Positions 21,301 to 34,169 of a DNA stretch of 64,000 bases are shown one piece after another. Positions within the stretch are counted from its first letter, which is position 1. Each line of letters opens with the position of its first letter. The position numbers and the translations under genes are program-made. The stretch is from Bidens hawaiensis (lineage: Eukaryota > Streptophyta > Magnoliopsida > Asterales > Asteraceae), in NCBI GenBank assembly GCA_021521415.1, contig JAIQDT010002049.1:186001-250000 (forward strand), written 5' to 3'. A model generated the notes under the pieces. The model had not been told where the DNA came from and did not search any database. It saw only the letters and a list, made by a program, of their open reading frames with translations.

Positions 21301-21681
21301 ATGTCTAACCAAACCCACTCCACTGCCTGTAAGCCGGATTTCAAGTCCAAAAGAAGTGAGAAACCAAAGAAACCATTTTGGCTAACCCAAAGAGAAAGAA
21401 AAAGGTTGGCAAAGGGTTTAGAAGCTGAAAAGCCAAAGAACCCTTCAAAATTTTTCACCAAGGCTAATCAAGAGGATTTTGTGGTTAAGTCCAAACCTAA
21501 GCAAAGACAATCCAGAAAACCTTTTCAAAACCAAGGAAATCATAATTCAAGTTCCTCGAGGGATTGCTCTTCAGATTCTGATACACCAAAGGATTATATT
21601 TTCAGAAATCATAAAATTAAACTTGGTGATTTTGTGTTTAACTTTCCCGAGACAAGAGTGTCTCGGGAAACCCTCCACTAA
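18355..21681 (+). pseudogene. gag of Copia-1 (broken)
   Basis: Long Copia/Sirevirus-type Gag. The start is set by alignment to the intact Copia-2 gag (MTSTDSELLKGYLLLENQ versus MASTDSELL...). Compared with Copia-2 it has TAA at 18598, a one-base loss near 19040, TGA at 19602 just before the zinc knuckle, a frame change near 19950, TAA at 21023 and another frame change near 21090. Recognisable parts: UBN2-type capsid region (18355-19100), first zinc knuckle CYNCGEMGHFSREC intact (19605-19646), a lysine-rich coiled coil (19985-20310), a Ser/Cys-rich acidic region (20500-20850), a second knuckle CFVCRNSSHLERHC (about 21184-21225) and a basic C-terminus. Product would package genomic RNA. Confidence 0.85.
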
Positions 21682-21695
21682 CTGGTTCTTCGTGT

Positions 21696-24600
21696 GTGCA
21701 GGGTCAGCCTGGACGGCCTGTCAACAGTATTTGGTACTTAGACAGTGGCTGCACCCGACACATGACAGGGGACGAATCGCTGTTGTTTGACATCAAACCA
21801 TTCAACGGTGGTCATGTTTCTTTTGCCGGTGACATTGGAGGAGAGATAACAAAACAAGGGAAGGTCTCGAATGGTCCTTTGACATTCGATGAAGTCAATC
21901 TGGTAGAACAGCTAAACCACAATCTGCTCAGCGTCTCTCAGATCTATGTTAAGAAATTCTCATCCCTATTTACTGAAAATGAATGTCTCATTTTGAAACC
22001 AGGTTTTAAAGTCCCTGAGGAGTGGATTATGATGCGTATTCCGAGGCACAACGATGCATACATTCTAGACATGAGAAGCAATTATTCCATGCGTTCTGGT
22101 TCTTGCTTGATGTTCAAGGCCCCGGAGAACGATTCATCTTTATGGCATCAACGTTTGGGTCATGTCAACTTTAAGAACTTAAATAAGTTGGTTAAAGGTG
22201 AACATGTGAGGGGTTTACCAGTAAAATCTTTTCACTGTACTAAAAAATGTTTATCTTGCTCTAAATGCAAACAGCACAAACTCCCACATAGACCCAAAAA
22301 CTGTCAATTCAGTAAATTCCACTTTTCAGTTGTTGCACATGGATCTTTTCGGTTCCAATTCAACCAATGGTAATAGGTCGAAAAGCCTATTGTCTGGTTA
22401 TTACTGATGACTTTTCGCGTTTCAGTTGGACATTTCTTTTAGAGCACAAGGACGAGACGTCGCAGTTTTTGCTAAGGTTTATTGTGTTGGTTGAGAATCA
22501 AACTGACAAGAAGGTGAAGTGTATCAGAAGTGACAACGGCACAGAGTTCTGCAACAAGGTGGTGAATGAATTCTGTCACAACAAGGGAATTACTCATCAA
22601 CTCTGCGCACCTTATACTCCCGAACAAAATGGGGTGGCTGAGAGAAGGAACCATACTTTGGTAGAGGCCGCTAGAACAATGCTCTCATATTCCAAACTAC
22701 CATTGATTTTCTGGGGTGAAGCTATCAACGCTGCTTGCTTTACCCAGAATCGTGTGCTTCTAAAAAAAAGATTGAACAAGACTCCATATGAAGTCTTCTA
22801 TGGAATGAAGCCAAGGGTAAATTTCTTCAGAACCTTTGGACGTCCCTGTACCATACTCCAAACAAATGATGGAACAACCTCCAAGTTTGCTGAAAAGGCA
22901 GATGAGTGCTACTTTGTTGGTTATTCTGCTGATAAAAGTGCTTATCGTGTGTACAACAAGAAATCAAGAGTGATCTTGGAGTCTTTCAACATTGATTGGC
23001 AGGAGTTAAACCCCACTGATGCACACAATGGTCCGGATTGGATGTTTGATTATGAAGGATTGTTCAAGCAGTTTCGTGGAATGTACATGACACCAATGGT
23101 TTCCCCTGTTGTTTCTCCACCAGTTCAACCTGCTGATGATGAGTCTATCCTGATGAGTGCTATTTTGAAAGATCTTGAACATGTTGACATAGCTGCTGCT
23201 GCACCTATACTTAATGTACAATCCATGGCAAATCAAAAAGCCTCGGTTGTTGATGACCAGCGCTCTGCCAACACCACTGAAATGCCAGCTGTTGAAGACA
23301 TGACTGATTCAGATTCTGATTCGTATGTGTCAGCCGACAACAATCAAAATGATCAAGTCGATCAAGCAGAACCTCCTCCTGTAGAACCAAGTGTGGTGGA
23401 ATCCGTTCCCACACCTCCCTCAGAAGAAGACAGTCAAGGTCCTGCAATGGAGATAGATGTGTCAAATGTGCAGGTTGAACCAAGTCCGAATGAGACTTTT
23501 GATAACACCAACTCAACTTCTGTTCCAGCTGTTGTTGTTCCATTCTATGACAACCTATGGGAAGGTCCCATTGCTCTATGAACCGCAAGAAGATGAAACT
23601 GATCCTCAACCAAGTGCTTCTGTCCCTGCGACCACTGCCTTCTATCCTATAGAGAGCCTGACCATCCAACTTGAGGCCACACCAGTCGATCATGTCCACC
23701 AGATTCCACAGTTACCGAGTCATCGTCGACATTCAACTGAGAACATCATTGGCGATCCGTCTGCTGGCATCCAAGCACGCAGTACTTCCGGTAACATTAA
23801 CAAATGTCTTTTTGCTTGTTTTATTTCACAGGTGGAACCCAAGGACTACAAAGCCGCACTGAAAGACAAATTCTGGGTAGAAGCCATGCAAGAAGAGCTG
23901 TTACAGTTTAAGAAGCTAAATGTTTGGAGGTTAGTGAAGAAACCAGAAAATAAAAGGCCGATTGGAACGAAATGGGTGTTCCGAAATAAAAAGGATGACA
24001 AGGGGGTGATCATTAGAAATAAAGCCCGGCTTGTTGTACAAGGTTTTTGGCAACGTGAAGGTCTTGATTATGATGAAGTCTATGCACCAGTAGTCAGACT
24101 AGAAGCAATTCGTATCTTTTTGGCATACGCCTCGTACATGAACTTCAAAGTGTATCAAATGGATGTGAAGACTGCTTTCTTGTATGGGAAAGTAAAAGAA
24201 GAAATCTATGTCAGTCAACCACCAGGATTTGAAGATCTATCTCATCCTGATCATGTTTACCGCCTTGACAAAGCACTTTATGGTCTTCACCAAGCACCTC
24301 GTGCATGGTATGCCACACTGGCTGATCATTTGGTGAAAAATGGTTACAAGAGAGGAATCGTCGATCAAACTCTCTTTGTCAAGAAGGTCAACGGTGATTT
24401 GATTTTGGTGCAAGTTTATGTCGATGACATCATCTTCGGGTCCATGAATGAGGATCTGTGCAAGGAGTTCTCTGAGGTCATGCGACATCGATTTGAGATG
24501 AGTTCCTTAGGGGAGATGACTTTCTTCCTAGGCTTACAAGTTGAGCAAAAGAAGGACGGGACTTTGATTCACCAAGAAAAGTACGTTCAAGACATTGTTC

Positions 24601-25361
24601 AGAAATCTGGTTTCAAGGACTCATCATCTTTCATGACACCAATCGCCACGCGACCCGTTCTAACTCCTGATCCATTGGGAAAAACAGTCGATCAACACCT
24701 TTACCGGTCAATGATTGGTTCCCTGATGTATCTCACTGCAAGCAGACCGGACATTATGTTCCCGGTTTGTCAGTGTACCAGATATCAATCCGACCCAAGA
24801 GAATCCCACATGATGGCTGTCAAGCGTATTTTCAGATACTTGAAGGGTAGACCACGTTTGGGTCTTTGGTATCCAAAGGAATCTTCCTTGGAACTTCATG
24901 CTTACACCGACAGTGATTATGAGGGATGCAACTTGGACAGAAAATCTATATCGGGTGGATGTCAATTCCTGGGAGATCGGTTGATCTCATGGCAGTGCAA
25001 GAAACAAGTCACCGTGTCCACCTCTACAGCAGAAGCCGAGTACATTTCCGCATCCAGCTACTGCTCTCAAGTGATTTGGATCCAGCATCAGCTGCTGGAT
25101 TATGGTTTGAATTTCTACGGATCCACGATCAAATGTGATAATGAGGCGGCCGTTTCCATTGTTAAAAACCCGGTCCAGCACTCAAATACTAAGCACATTG
25201 ACATCCAAATACATTTTATTCGTGATTGTTATGATCGTAAGCTTGTCGACATAAAAAGGGTCCATACTGACTATAACTTTGCAGATCTCTTTACCAAAGC
25301 TTTCAGTCGTGCCCGATTTTTGTTTCTCGTTGAGTCATTGGGCATGATTTCTTTTGAGTAA
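21696..25361 (+). pseudogene. pol of Copia-1 (protease-integrase-RT-RNase H, frameshifted)
   Basis: Copia-order polyprotein in a different frame from gag. Protease: IWYLDSGCTRHMTGD (about 21727-21771). Integrase: the LWHQRLGHVNFKNL and CLSCSKCKQHK zinc region (about 22140-22275), then RSDNGTEFCN with the second catalytic Asp, and PEQNGVAERRN with the catalytic Glu (about 22620-22655). Reverse transcriptase: [25 protein letters not shown] and the YVDD box (about 24418-24429). RNase [12 protein letters not shown] and [10 protein letters not shown], ending with [11 protein letters not shown] and a stop at 25361. One-base insertions near 22299 and 22350 and a frame change near 23577 break it; RT and RNase H are in one open frame (23457-25361). 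Confidence 0.9.
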
Positions 25362-26536
25362 ATCTTATTTTTTTTGGATTTAAAACTGTAAATATTTTTC
25401 AAATATGTCACACTTTTAGAGGGAGAAAATGAGTTAATTTTAACTCACTAAAAAGATTTTAAATTTACTTTTAGTTAAACAAAAATCAAGTCACTTGACT
25501 TAACAAAAAGATTTTAATTTTTATATATATAATATTAATTTCATCCTTACTCCTATTTAAGAAAAACTTAAGAAAATTCAAAAAAAAAAGTGTTGTCCCG
25601 CTTAAAGGGAACTCCTTCGTAGAGGGAGTCGGTTATTTTAAAATTTTCAATTAAGAATTTGATCCGACCCCTTGGAAAGTGATAGTACGTTGTTATGTAA
25701 TGATTCTAGCCCGTTAAAAGAAGTAGAACAAAAGGCTACAAGATCATTCATAGACGTGTAGGTAGGCTTGACAAACAAGTAAGTGTCGGGTGATATAAAC
25801 TTAAATTAATGCCGTTGCCGGTGGATACACGTTTAAGAAGCGGTTGCATGATTCCGTGAAGTCATATTCATGAAGGCAAAAATGTAATTATACATGTCAT
25901 ACCCAAGCATCTCTTTACCTGATCACAGTTGTCTTATGAAAGTCAGTGTCAATTTTAATTCTAAAGTTAAATTGACCAAGTAAACCAAGGAGGTTCAGGC
26001 TCAAACTTTCCAGAAACTTAATTCGCATCTAGACGGCCATGAGGAAAGAAAAGGGGATCAAAAGGGGCTAGGTACAAGTTTTCGCATGGATGAGTTTTTC
26101 GCTTCGCTTGACCTGATGCGAAGCGAAACAGAAATATGTTTCGCTTCGCTTGGGCTCATGCGAAGCGAATGGATTGTCTGTTTCGCTTCGCATGACTCCA
26201 TGCGAAGCGAAATAAGACCTCATGCGAAAAACCAACACTTAGCAAAATTTTTCAGAATTTTAAACCTGAGGCTACTGGACTGTTTTTGGACCAATGAACT
26301 GTTTGGACTCTTGGACTGTTTTGGACTTAATCTTTGTACATTATGGACTAATTAACTTGTGAATATACTAAAATTGATTCATCACCTTATTAAAACTAAA
26401 ATGTACATAATTTATATTATCTAAAATTAAATATTTAAATTATGTAATATGTAAATACTTAATGCTTATGTATATATCCTCTTTGTTTTGTTTATTTCTT
26501 AATGATAATTCTCATAATCTTATGGCTTAATTTCAG
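25362..26536 (+). other. Pol-to-env-gene spacer of Copia-1
   Basis: Non-coding. It holds a second copy of the PPT-like motif (TAGAGGGAGAAAATG near 25417-25431, and AGAGGGAGT near 25621), the three hairpins at 26097-26212 and a splice-acceptor-like TTAATTTCAG at 26527-26536. It is about 1.5 kb shorter than the Copia-2 spacer and lacks the candidate promoter and first exon seen there. Confidence 0.75.
26097..26212 (+). repeat. Three tandem hairpins (GCGAAGCGAAA family), Copia-1
   Basis: Three inverted repeats at 26097-26128, 26139-26169 and 26181-26212. Arms are TTTCGCTTCGC and GCGAAGCGAAA, with loops of about 10 bases. Arms are kept (11, 10 and 11 paired bases) while loops differ (TTGACCTGAT, TTGGGCTCAT, ATGACTCCAT). 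Confidence 0.9.
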
Positions 26537-29500
26537 GGTCATAATAACTTCTGTGCTCTCGGGTTGCCAAAGGCAAAATGGGACAAAGTGTTCACATCTA
26601 TGATCAAGGGGCTTCAGCAATCACCCCTTGTACATGCTATTACAGCCAACCTGGCTATTTATTACAAATGGGTCCTGGACTTTTGGGCTTTTGCTGAAGT
26701 AGCTGATGATGCTCTATCTTTCCACCAAAGTTGCAGGGAAGAAGTTAACTATTACGGAATCAGATATCAGAAGAGCCTTAAAGATCAAAGACGAATCGAC
26801 CTATGCTTATGAAAGAGGTGACAGGACTAAGTTGGAAGATTTTGTGAGAAGTATGGGGTATGACACGGAATGGAAAAGTCTGGAGAAGAAGCACCTACCA
26901 CCTTACTGGAGATTTCTCTTCCATATTGTGACTCATTGTTTTGCTGATATACGTGGGGGTTTTGACAGTATGAGAGTGGATTGGGTTCGTATAATGTTTG
27001 CATTGACGAGACGGGAAGAGTTTAACTATTCAAGGAGGATATTTCTGTGCATGTTTGCTAATGCTAAGAACGACTCCACGTGGCTTATGTACCCGAGATT
27101 TGTACAGATGCTGCTTGATGATTTGATCCCAGAAGTACCAAGGCCGGGGTCAAAGAAAGCCAAGGACAAGAAATCCCTTCTAGAGCCCTTTCACGTCAAT
27201 GAGATCAAGACTTCTATTTTTGGTGTGTTGTTGAGCACCAAGACCAAGGGACATCAATATGAGGGACCACAACCAGGACCTAAATTTGGGTTATTTGAGG
27301 ACACGGAGCCTGCTGGGGATGAGACGTCCGTTGAAAGTGAAGAGGTTGATGAGCCAGAGGCTGAGGCGGAATAAGACTCATCTGACGAGCCAACTGAGGG
27401 CCGAACCAAGACCAAACACGATCTAAAGAGGAAGAAGGCGGAAAAGGGCAAGGTAATAGAGCTTGAGGAGGAAGAAGAATACCAGCCACCTTTGAAGCGT
27501 TTGAAGAAACTTGGGGACTCCCAGAAGTCAACCAAGTTTCTTGTCGAAGACTTCCTCACAAGCAAACCATCTGACCAACCAAAAATCACCAAAGAAGCCC
27601 TGGCCCAAGCCCTCAAGACACTAGACGTAACCAAGATACAAATCCCTGCCTACAAGACACCAAAAACCAGAAAGAAAACCAAAGCCAAGAAAACCAAGAC
27701 CCTACTCCATGACTCACCAGAATCCTCACCTAAACCTTCACCAATAGACCAACCAATTTCAACATTCCTATCCCAAATACCATCCTTACCACACTCACCA
27801 CCACAACAACAAACCCAACCCGAACCTTCTCAAATCTTAACACCACCTATCCAACCAACCTTCTCAAATCTTAACACCACCTTCTCAAATCTTAACACCA
27901 CCTATCCACCATATTCACCCCATCAGTTTTCAGCTCACCAATACAAACAACAAGTTTATGGAGCAAAACCGTTATTACTTCCCCAACCCAAACCGTCACA
28001 CCATCTATATCACAACCAACTTCACCCACTACTATAACTTCACCAATCCTTACCCAAGCCATCACCTTACCTTTACCAACAACCTCATCACCCATAATGT
28101 CCACCACCCCACCATCCACCATTATCTCACCCAAACCCATTTCCCAAGGAATGTTTTCTACACCTCCAGTGTATGCTGATCCTATCCTCGATAGGATCGT
28201 CGCGCTGGAGGAATCCAACGCTAAGAGGGCGGAACGAGAGATTGTGCTCCTCAAGTTCATTAAGGAAATGAAACAGAAGGCGTTGGAGGATGAAGAAGAG
28301 AAAATGGTTCTTAGGGAAAGGATTAGGGTGTTGGAAGAGCAAAAGGAAGCAAGCGATGCGCTTGCTGAGAATCAGAGATTATTGACAAACACCTTCCACA
28401 CCCGAATCCAGAATCTACAAGCACTAATGAACCGTGAGGCCTCTAAAAACGCTAATATGAGAGCAGACCATTCAAGACTTGGTGATAGGCTGACTACACT
28501 TGAAAGAGACTTACCAAGTGCTAGTGCTCTCAGATCTAGTGTAAACAAGAAGATCGAGGATGTGACGAGAAGATGGGATGTTGAAAATGAAGCCACAAAC
28601 TCCAGAGTTACAAATTTGGAAAATCAGCTTGCTTCATCCACCTCTCTCGATACACTCAGAGCAAAAATTGAGGCCATACAAGGAAAGATAAAGGAGCAAG
28701 ATCGTTTGAATGAGCTACAACTCAAGACGAATGAAGACATGGTGAGTAAGTACCAGGCGGCCTCAGACCTTATGGGCATTCAAGAAGATGAATTTCACGG
28801 TCTGGAGGATAGGCTGGATGCAGTGTTTGGGACTTGGAGAAGGTCTGGTGAGACCTCTCAAGTCGGTGGTTCACAGCCTATCGCAGGTCCATCTGTGACC
28901 ATGCGAGGAGTTCAGGCTATAGTATCTGAAGGTGAGGCGACTGTTGGTTGGTTAGACAACAGGGCGGCCAGACTAGCGGTGTTGGTGGTGGAAATGATAG
29001 TGACGACGAAGATGAAAAAGAGGATGATGATGATGATGATGAAGACGATGACGACGATGACGTTCATGATAGTTTCGATGATGATGACGACGGTGATAAT
29101 GATGGGGGGAATGGAGGAGATGGAGGAGCCGGGGCAGCAGGAGGTGGAGGTGGAGATAACACGCAATCACCTCCACACACTCAATATGAAGTTCAAGACC
29201 CTGCTGCTCACGACTCAGCTTGCAAAGTCAGGGAGCATGATACACAGATCAATGACATGTATAAAGATTTATTTCCTGATGACTTTTTAGGTGTTATGTA
29301 TGACTTTATTGAAGCAGGAATGAACTTGGAGCATCTTATTGATCAAAATACAGAGGCGAGGGTTGAAGACGACTACATCAACTACTCACCTAATCCAGAC
29401 ACTCCTCCTGCTCAAGTTCAAGCTTCAAAAACTCCCGCTGCTGATCCCGTCTCCAATCCAACTGACGACTTGACACAAGAACCACCTAAGAGGAAGAGAA

Positions 29501-30213
29501 AGAATTATATTGTGTCAAGTCGTGCATGTGCCCGCGATCTCATCTATCTTTACCACGATGACTCGCTGATTGTATACGCAAAGTATAATAAGGAGAACGC
29601 GTGTTGGGCGATTAGACGATTTAGTGGTGATCTGATTTTTCTCAACCACCATGAGCTAAAGTCATTACCATAGCTTGACATCAATTATCTTCGAAAAGCT
29701 CTAGGTCATGGTGCGGTTGGGAGTACTTTGGATAGTTGGATCCCCGATTATCTTCATCGTCAATTGAGGGTCGACTACAAAGATTTTGAGCCTAATAAGG
29801 GTCGAAAGTACAAGAACCCAAGGGAGATAGACCTAGTCACCAGAGAGCCACAAACAATGTGGAGGTACAGGGCACCAAAGAATTGTCACATCATCTACCA
29901 TGGAGAGCCCTTTATTCCCAACATCCTCCGAGACTTCATGGGCTGGGATTTTGACAACACGACGGGGGAAGCCGTCATACGCTGCAAAGATCTGCCTGAG
30001 ATTCGCGTATTTGACGAGCACGAGCTAATGGGGCTGCATATAGAAGATATCAAGAAGCTCTACATTTCACCCCTAGGAACCGTCGAGGACATCGGTCGTC
30101 AAAACACAGACCAGATAGTGGAAGCCTTCAACAAATTTGTTAGAAGAGTTGTTGAACTTCCACTACCCGAGGACGGCTGGCTGGATTACGACACCAACGG
30201 GTTCCAATACTAA
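26537..30213 (+). pseudogene. Env-position gene of Copia-1 (broken)
   Basis: Follows a conserved splice-acceptor-like site (26527-26536). Order: N-terminal domain with YYKWVLDFWAFA, FLFHIVTHCFADIRGGFD and MYPRFVQMLLDD, like the plant-transposon protein domains common in Asteraceae retroelements (about 26564-27270); acidic linker; basic KKTKAKKTKT stretch; Pro/Thr/Gln-rich region (27700-28140); coiled coil (28180-28840); D/E-rich then G-rich tract (29000-29150); C-terminal globular domain ending at TAA 30211-30213. Damage: frame changes near 26730, in the proline-rich region near 28000-28100 and near 28940, TAA at 27372 and TAG at 29671. I see no signal peptide or membrane helix, so 'env-like' refers only to position. 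Confidence 0.8.
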
Positions 30214-30228
30214 AGACTAAAGGGAGAT
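30214..30228 (+). promoter_or_regulatory. Polypurine tract of Copia-1
   Basis: AGACTAAAGGGAGAT immediately before the 3' LTR; the plus-strand primer of reverse transcription. Confidence 0.85.
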
Positions 30229-30612
30229 TGTTAGGTCCCTTTTTGTTTATATTAGTCTTTTGTATTGATGATTATGTAATGGGCCATTTTGTTTACTTTG
30301 TGTATTTTAGGCCCAAGAGAAAAGGTGTAAAGAAGCCCATTGGGCATTTGATGTATCCTACTTCTCATGCATGCTTTCCTATAAATAGGAAGCATGTCAT
30401 GAGAAGTGGAAGCAGTAGTTGTTGATATTCAAAGAGAAAAACCTTTTGTTATAACTCTCTCTTTCTCTCGGCTCTCTCTCTCCTTCTCTCAAATTAATTG
30501 AAAATAACATCTCAAGATCCGAGACCGCTTAGGTGGCTTAGTGTGATTTCCGATAGCACTAAGCTCGATTGATCCAAAACTATTGTTAGATCCACCCACG
30601 TTGGGACCTACA
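30229..30612 (+). repeat. 3' LTR of Copia-1
   Basis: 384 bp partner of 17313-17695, same ends, same TATA inside an inverted repeat (30361-30406). Confidence 0.92.
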
Positions 30613-30617
30613 CAAAG

Positions 30618-31663
30618 TACATCTAGTCAAGGGACTGAAAGTTAGTGATTTGATTGTAAAAACACAGACGAAATCAGATCTTATGTAACAACTTAAAACA
30701 AATTCAAAGCGATCAACTGATTTAAATTCAAAGTGATCTTAAAAGAACCTTAAACAAATTTGAAATCAAGCATATATTAACTCAATTTTCTAAATTAAAA
30801 CTTAAATAAAATACTATTGGTAAAGCGGTTGAGTTTCTTAAATCAATAGAGTAAAAGCTTTTTACCATGCCCCATGCATTGCAATGTGAGTGCATGTAAT
30901 TGCGTTAGAATACACTTTGGCTTAAGATTGAACACTCAAATCTTACCCTTTGGTTATTGCACGACACTTGCCACTTTAGCATATGCACGATTTATCGATT
31001 TTATAAAGAATCATGTTTTTGGTTTGCTTACATAAACCCTAAGATAATTTATTAAAAATTGTTCTGTTGATCATCGATCCGATGATATCAAATATGTTAA
31101 ATATTGTTCATATGCTAAAGAAATTAGTGCAAAACAAAAACATGATCCCTAGAAAATGGATACATAAAAAAAAGAATAACAATTTACTATAAAATTCCGA
31201 GATCACCGATTCCAACAAAGAGAGAAACATAATTGCCATGCAATCATGAATGGGATTGATCTTGCAAACATTTTCATGGCTTAGATCGAGAAGAGGACGA
31301 TGCGGCGCTTGGTGGAAGCAGGTTTGGTGGTGACGGCTTAAACTAATAATTAGGGTAAACTGCATATAGCAGAGTTTTTCTCCTGTTTTTTGTATTTCAT
31401 TTTATTCTGTTTTTTTATAAATTTTATTTTCCATATCACATCATTCACATGTGACGTGAATAACATATTAAGAGAATTTGTGGTTTTTATTTTGTAACCG
31501 ATTTGAGTTCTAAGGCTTATAAGTTAATGTTAACTTTTTAATTAAGTTAAAGCATTTTTGTATTTAATATATGAGAGACTAGTGATGTATTGTTTGATAT
31601 TTGATGAAATGCTTGTGTAAATATCAGGGACTTTTTACACCATTTGCTTAAACTTAATGTAAA
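30618..31663. other. Host DNA between Copia-1 and Copia-2, nothing recognised
   Basis: AT-rich. A minus-strand 85-codon frame (31365-31108) has no family I recognise. A CT/CG-rich patch at 31260-31335 read on the minus strand (CCGTCACCACC..., then ATGAAAATG) resembles a 5' UTR with a start and could be the beginning of the host gene, but this is only a guess. Confidence 0.3.
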
Positions 31664-31793
31664 TTAGTTGTTAGGCCCCGTTTTGTATATTTAGTCTTTT
31701 GTATTGATTCAGTTATGTATTTGGGCCGATAGGTCATTTTGTATGTAGTTGGGCCACGGTGCATTGTGAAGAAGCCCATTGGGCATTGGATAC

Positions 31794-34166
31794 TGTGACA
31801 TTCGTCAATTTCGGGTCTTGTTTGTATTCGTTTTTGTATTTGTTTATTATGTAAACCGGCCCGATTTGTAAACCGAAGCTTATGTTATAATCAAAATGAT
31901 GGATTTATGTTACAATATTGTTTCACACTTGTTAGGTCTTGAAAACATCCTATTTTTATTTTTATTTATTTATTATTTATTTATTTATTTATTTTGTTGT
32001 TTTGTGTTTTTGTCTTGATCCATTTTGCATGAAAACTCTTGTGTCTCACACCCATATTTGACCACCAACATTACCCTATATATACACCACCTTTCCTCTT
32101 CATTTTCCCTTGCTACAACTCAAAAAAAAAAAAAAACTCTCTCAAACATCAAAGATTCAAGGTTATCTTCTTAAGTGTTCTTGAAGGATTTTGGTCTTTC
32201 ATCTTAATTAGTTTATGTAGCCTTATTAATACTTGTTTATGGTTGTGCAACATATATATAATATACACCCCTTGTTTACCTTTGGTAGTTACTTCTCCGA
32301 TTCCGGTCGGTGAGGTTTCGGACCCCATAAGGCAAGGCTTCATGGAGGACTTCGTGTCCTTGATATATATACATCTATATAACTTGTTCATACATATTAA
32401 TCTTGCTTATTTTAGTTTGTTGGTCATGTTTACAAGTTCCATGGTTATGGGTTTTTAAGAGTCTATGCTTCGGTTTAACCGTAAATAGCTCTAAACCGTA
32501 AACCGAACTTTGTTACTAGCTTTGTTTGTTTAAACATACTTAGTATTAGATCTAAGTTTCTAAAATCATTTTTACAAATTCTATGGTTATGGGTTTGTAG
32601 AATCTTACCTCGGTCTTAACCCGAAACACGATCCGAACCGAAAACCAAACTTTTGTTTAAAGACTTTATTGTTAACTTTTGGTATTTTTTTATTTGTACA
32701 TTATTATACAAGTTCTTTAGTGTTTGGACATGTGGAAACCATCTATGAACTTGTTGTGAGATGGAAACCGAACCAAACCGATTCTTGGTCGCTTAAGACA
32801 CACAAGTGTGTTTTTTTTAGCCATCAAGACTTGTATATTTCTTTAAAAATAGTTACAAATTGATTTTTAAATATTTTCTTAAGTACTTGGAAATGTTGGA
32901 TCAAACTTGATCTCATAACAAAGTTTGGACCTACAAAACCGAACACTTTCTTAACGTGCGTTGTTAGTTCTAAAACAATGGAACTACATACTTGGTTAAG
33001 TCTTATTAAATTTTATTGAGTTATCTCATAACATTCAATATTTTGGAAGTTGACTTTGGGTTTGACCAATTATCAAGACCCGAACCGACAACCCGAACAC
33101 TTGATAAAAAAAAACCCGTTTTAGTATCTTTATTCCAAAGGGATTTGCATTCTTGCATTTTACACACCTTATTACTTAACATAGGTTGAGTAAATATTAA
33201 GGTTAGACACTTTAACCCGGTTTCAAGCAAACTTACATTTTTAAAGGGTTATTATTATAAATTCTTAAATAGTCACATTTTAAACCTTGAACTTTAATTA
33301 TTTACATTTCTCAACATTTATTTTGTTTAAAGACCTTCAAGACAACCTTTCTAAATTCAAGACTTCTTTTCTTTTTAGGCATTGTGCGTTAAACTCGTCG
33401 TTCCGACGAATCTCCAAATTATCATCTTTCAAGTTTACTACTTGAAGGTGAGTACTTCATACCCCATTTTCCATCTTTTATTTTGGGGGTGATATTTCAT
33501 ACTTATTCAACAAAATGCTTTATATTTGAATCTTAAACCACAAACGTAGTTGTATACTTTACCTAAATAATTGCTCGATTTGGTGTTCTATGCTTATATG
33601 CCTATGTGTTTATCGCCTTTGGTTGGTGGAACTATAAAATCCTAGACTATTTGGCATCCCCTTATAGCAATGTGTCGTTAACGTAATGCAATTAACGATA
33701 ACTATAAAATCCTAGATTATTTAGCATCCCCTCATAGCTAGGTGTCGCTAATGTGTTTAGCGATATCTATTTATCCAAATTACCACTTTTATTTATCGTT
33801 TCGTATGCAAGTTTTTTGGCTATCTTTATTATATACTAATATGATTAAACTTATGAATTGCTCACCGACCTTTGTGTTGACAAACTTTATTTTATAAAAT
33901 GTTGCAGGTTTGTATCTTGGTTGATTTATGATTGTGAAGAAAACGACATCAAAGACCTTAGGATATTAGTAAAAATGAACAATATCAATTTGCCATATTT
34001 TGTGATATCTTGTTTATGGTTATTTTATGGATAATTGTTATGTGACATTTTCGATATTGTGGAATGAAATGAGTTTATTAAATACTGTCACTTTAATTAG
34101 TGTCATGTGCTTATGGACAATCGTTACACCTCGGCATGTTCCGCCGCCTTTGGTCGGGGTGTGACA
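31794..34166 (+). repeat. 5' LTR of Gypsy element
   Basis: 2373 bp, TGTGACATTCG...GGGGTGTGACA. It holds a run of (TTTA)n near 31948-32000, a TATA-like TATATATACACC near 32079-32090 and a poly-A stretch. An uncoded frame of 139 codons (32039-32458) is conserved in the other LTR, but this is expected from LTR identity and is not evidence for a gene. Confidence 0.9.
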
Positions 34167-34169
34167 GAT

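Larger units (their letters stand above)
17313..30612 (+). mobile_element. Copia-1: full-length Sirevirus-like element with extra 3' gene
   Basis: 13.3 kb plus-strand element flanked by the perfect TSD CAAAG (17308-17312, 30613-30617). Order: 5' LTR, PBS, leader array, gag, pol (protease, integrase, RT, RNase H, in Copia order), a 1.2-kb spacer with three hairpins, env-position gene, PPT, 3' LTR. The two LTRs differ by about 13 substitutions and one indel over 383 bp, counted by eye, so the insertion is fairly recent but not new. All three genes carry stops or frameshifts. Confidence 0.92.

Noticed and set aside
26086..26355. Plus-strand frame of 89 codons with a repeated FASLxLMRSE-like peptide
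   Set aside because: The repeat is the DNA hairpin array read in one frame. Copia-2 does not keep this frame open through its five hairpins, so it is not a gene.
28912..29176. Minus-strand frames rich in His or Ile opposite the acidic tract
   Set aside because: Antisense shadows of the GAT/GAC-rich coding repeat of the downstream gene; the same happens at 55127-55334 and 8722-9030.
32039..32458. 139-codon frame in the Gypsy LTR, conserved at 40160-40576
   Set aside because: Both are the same position in two LTRs of one element, so the conservation is only LTR identity. No domain recognised.
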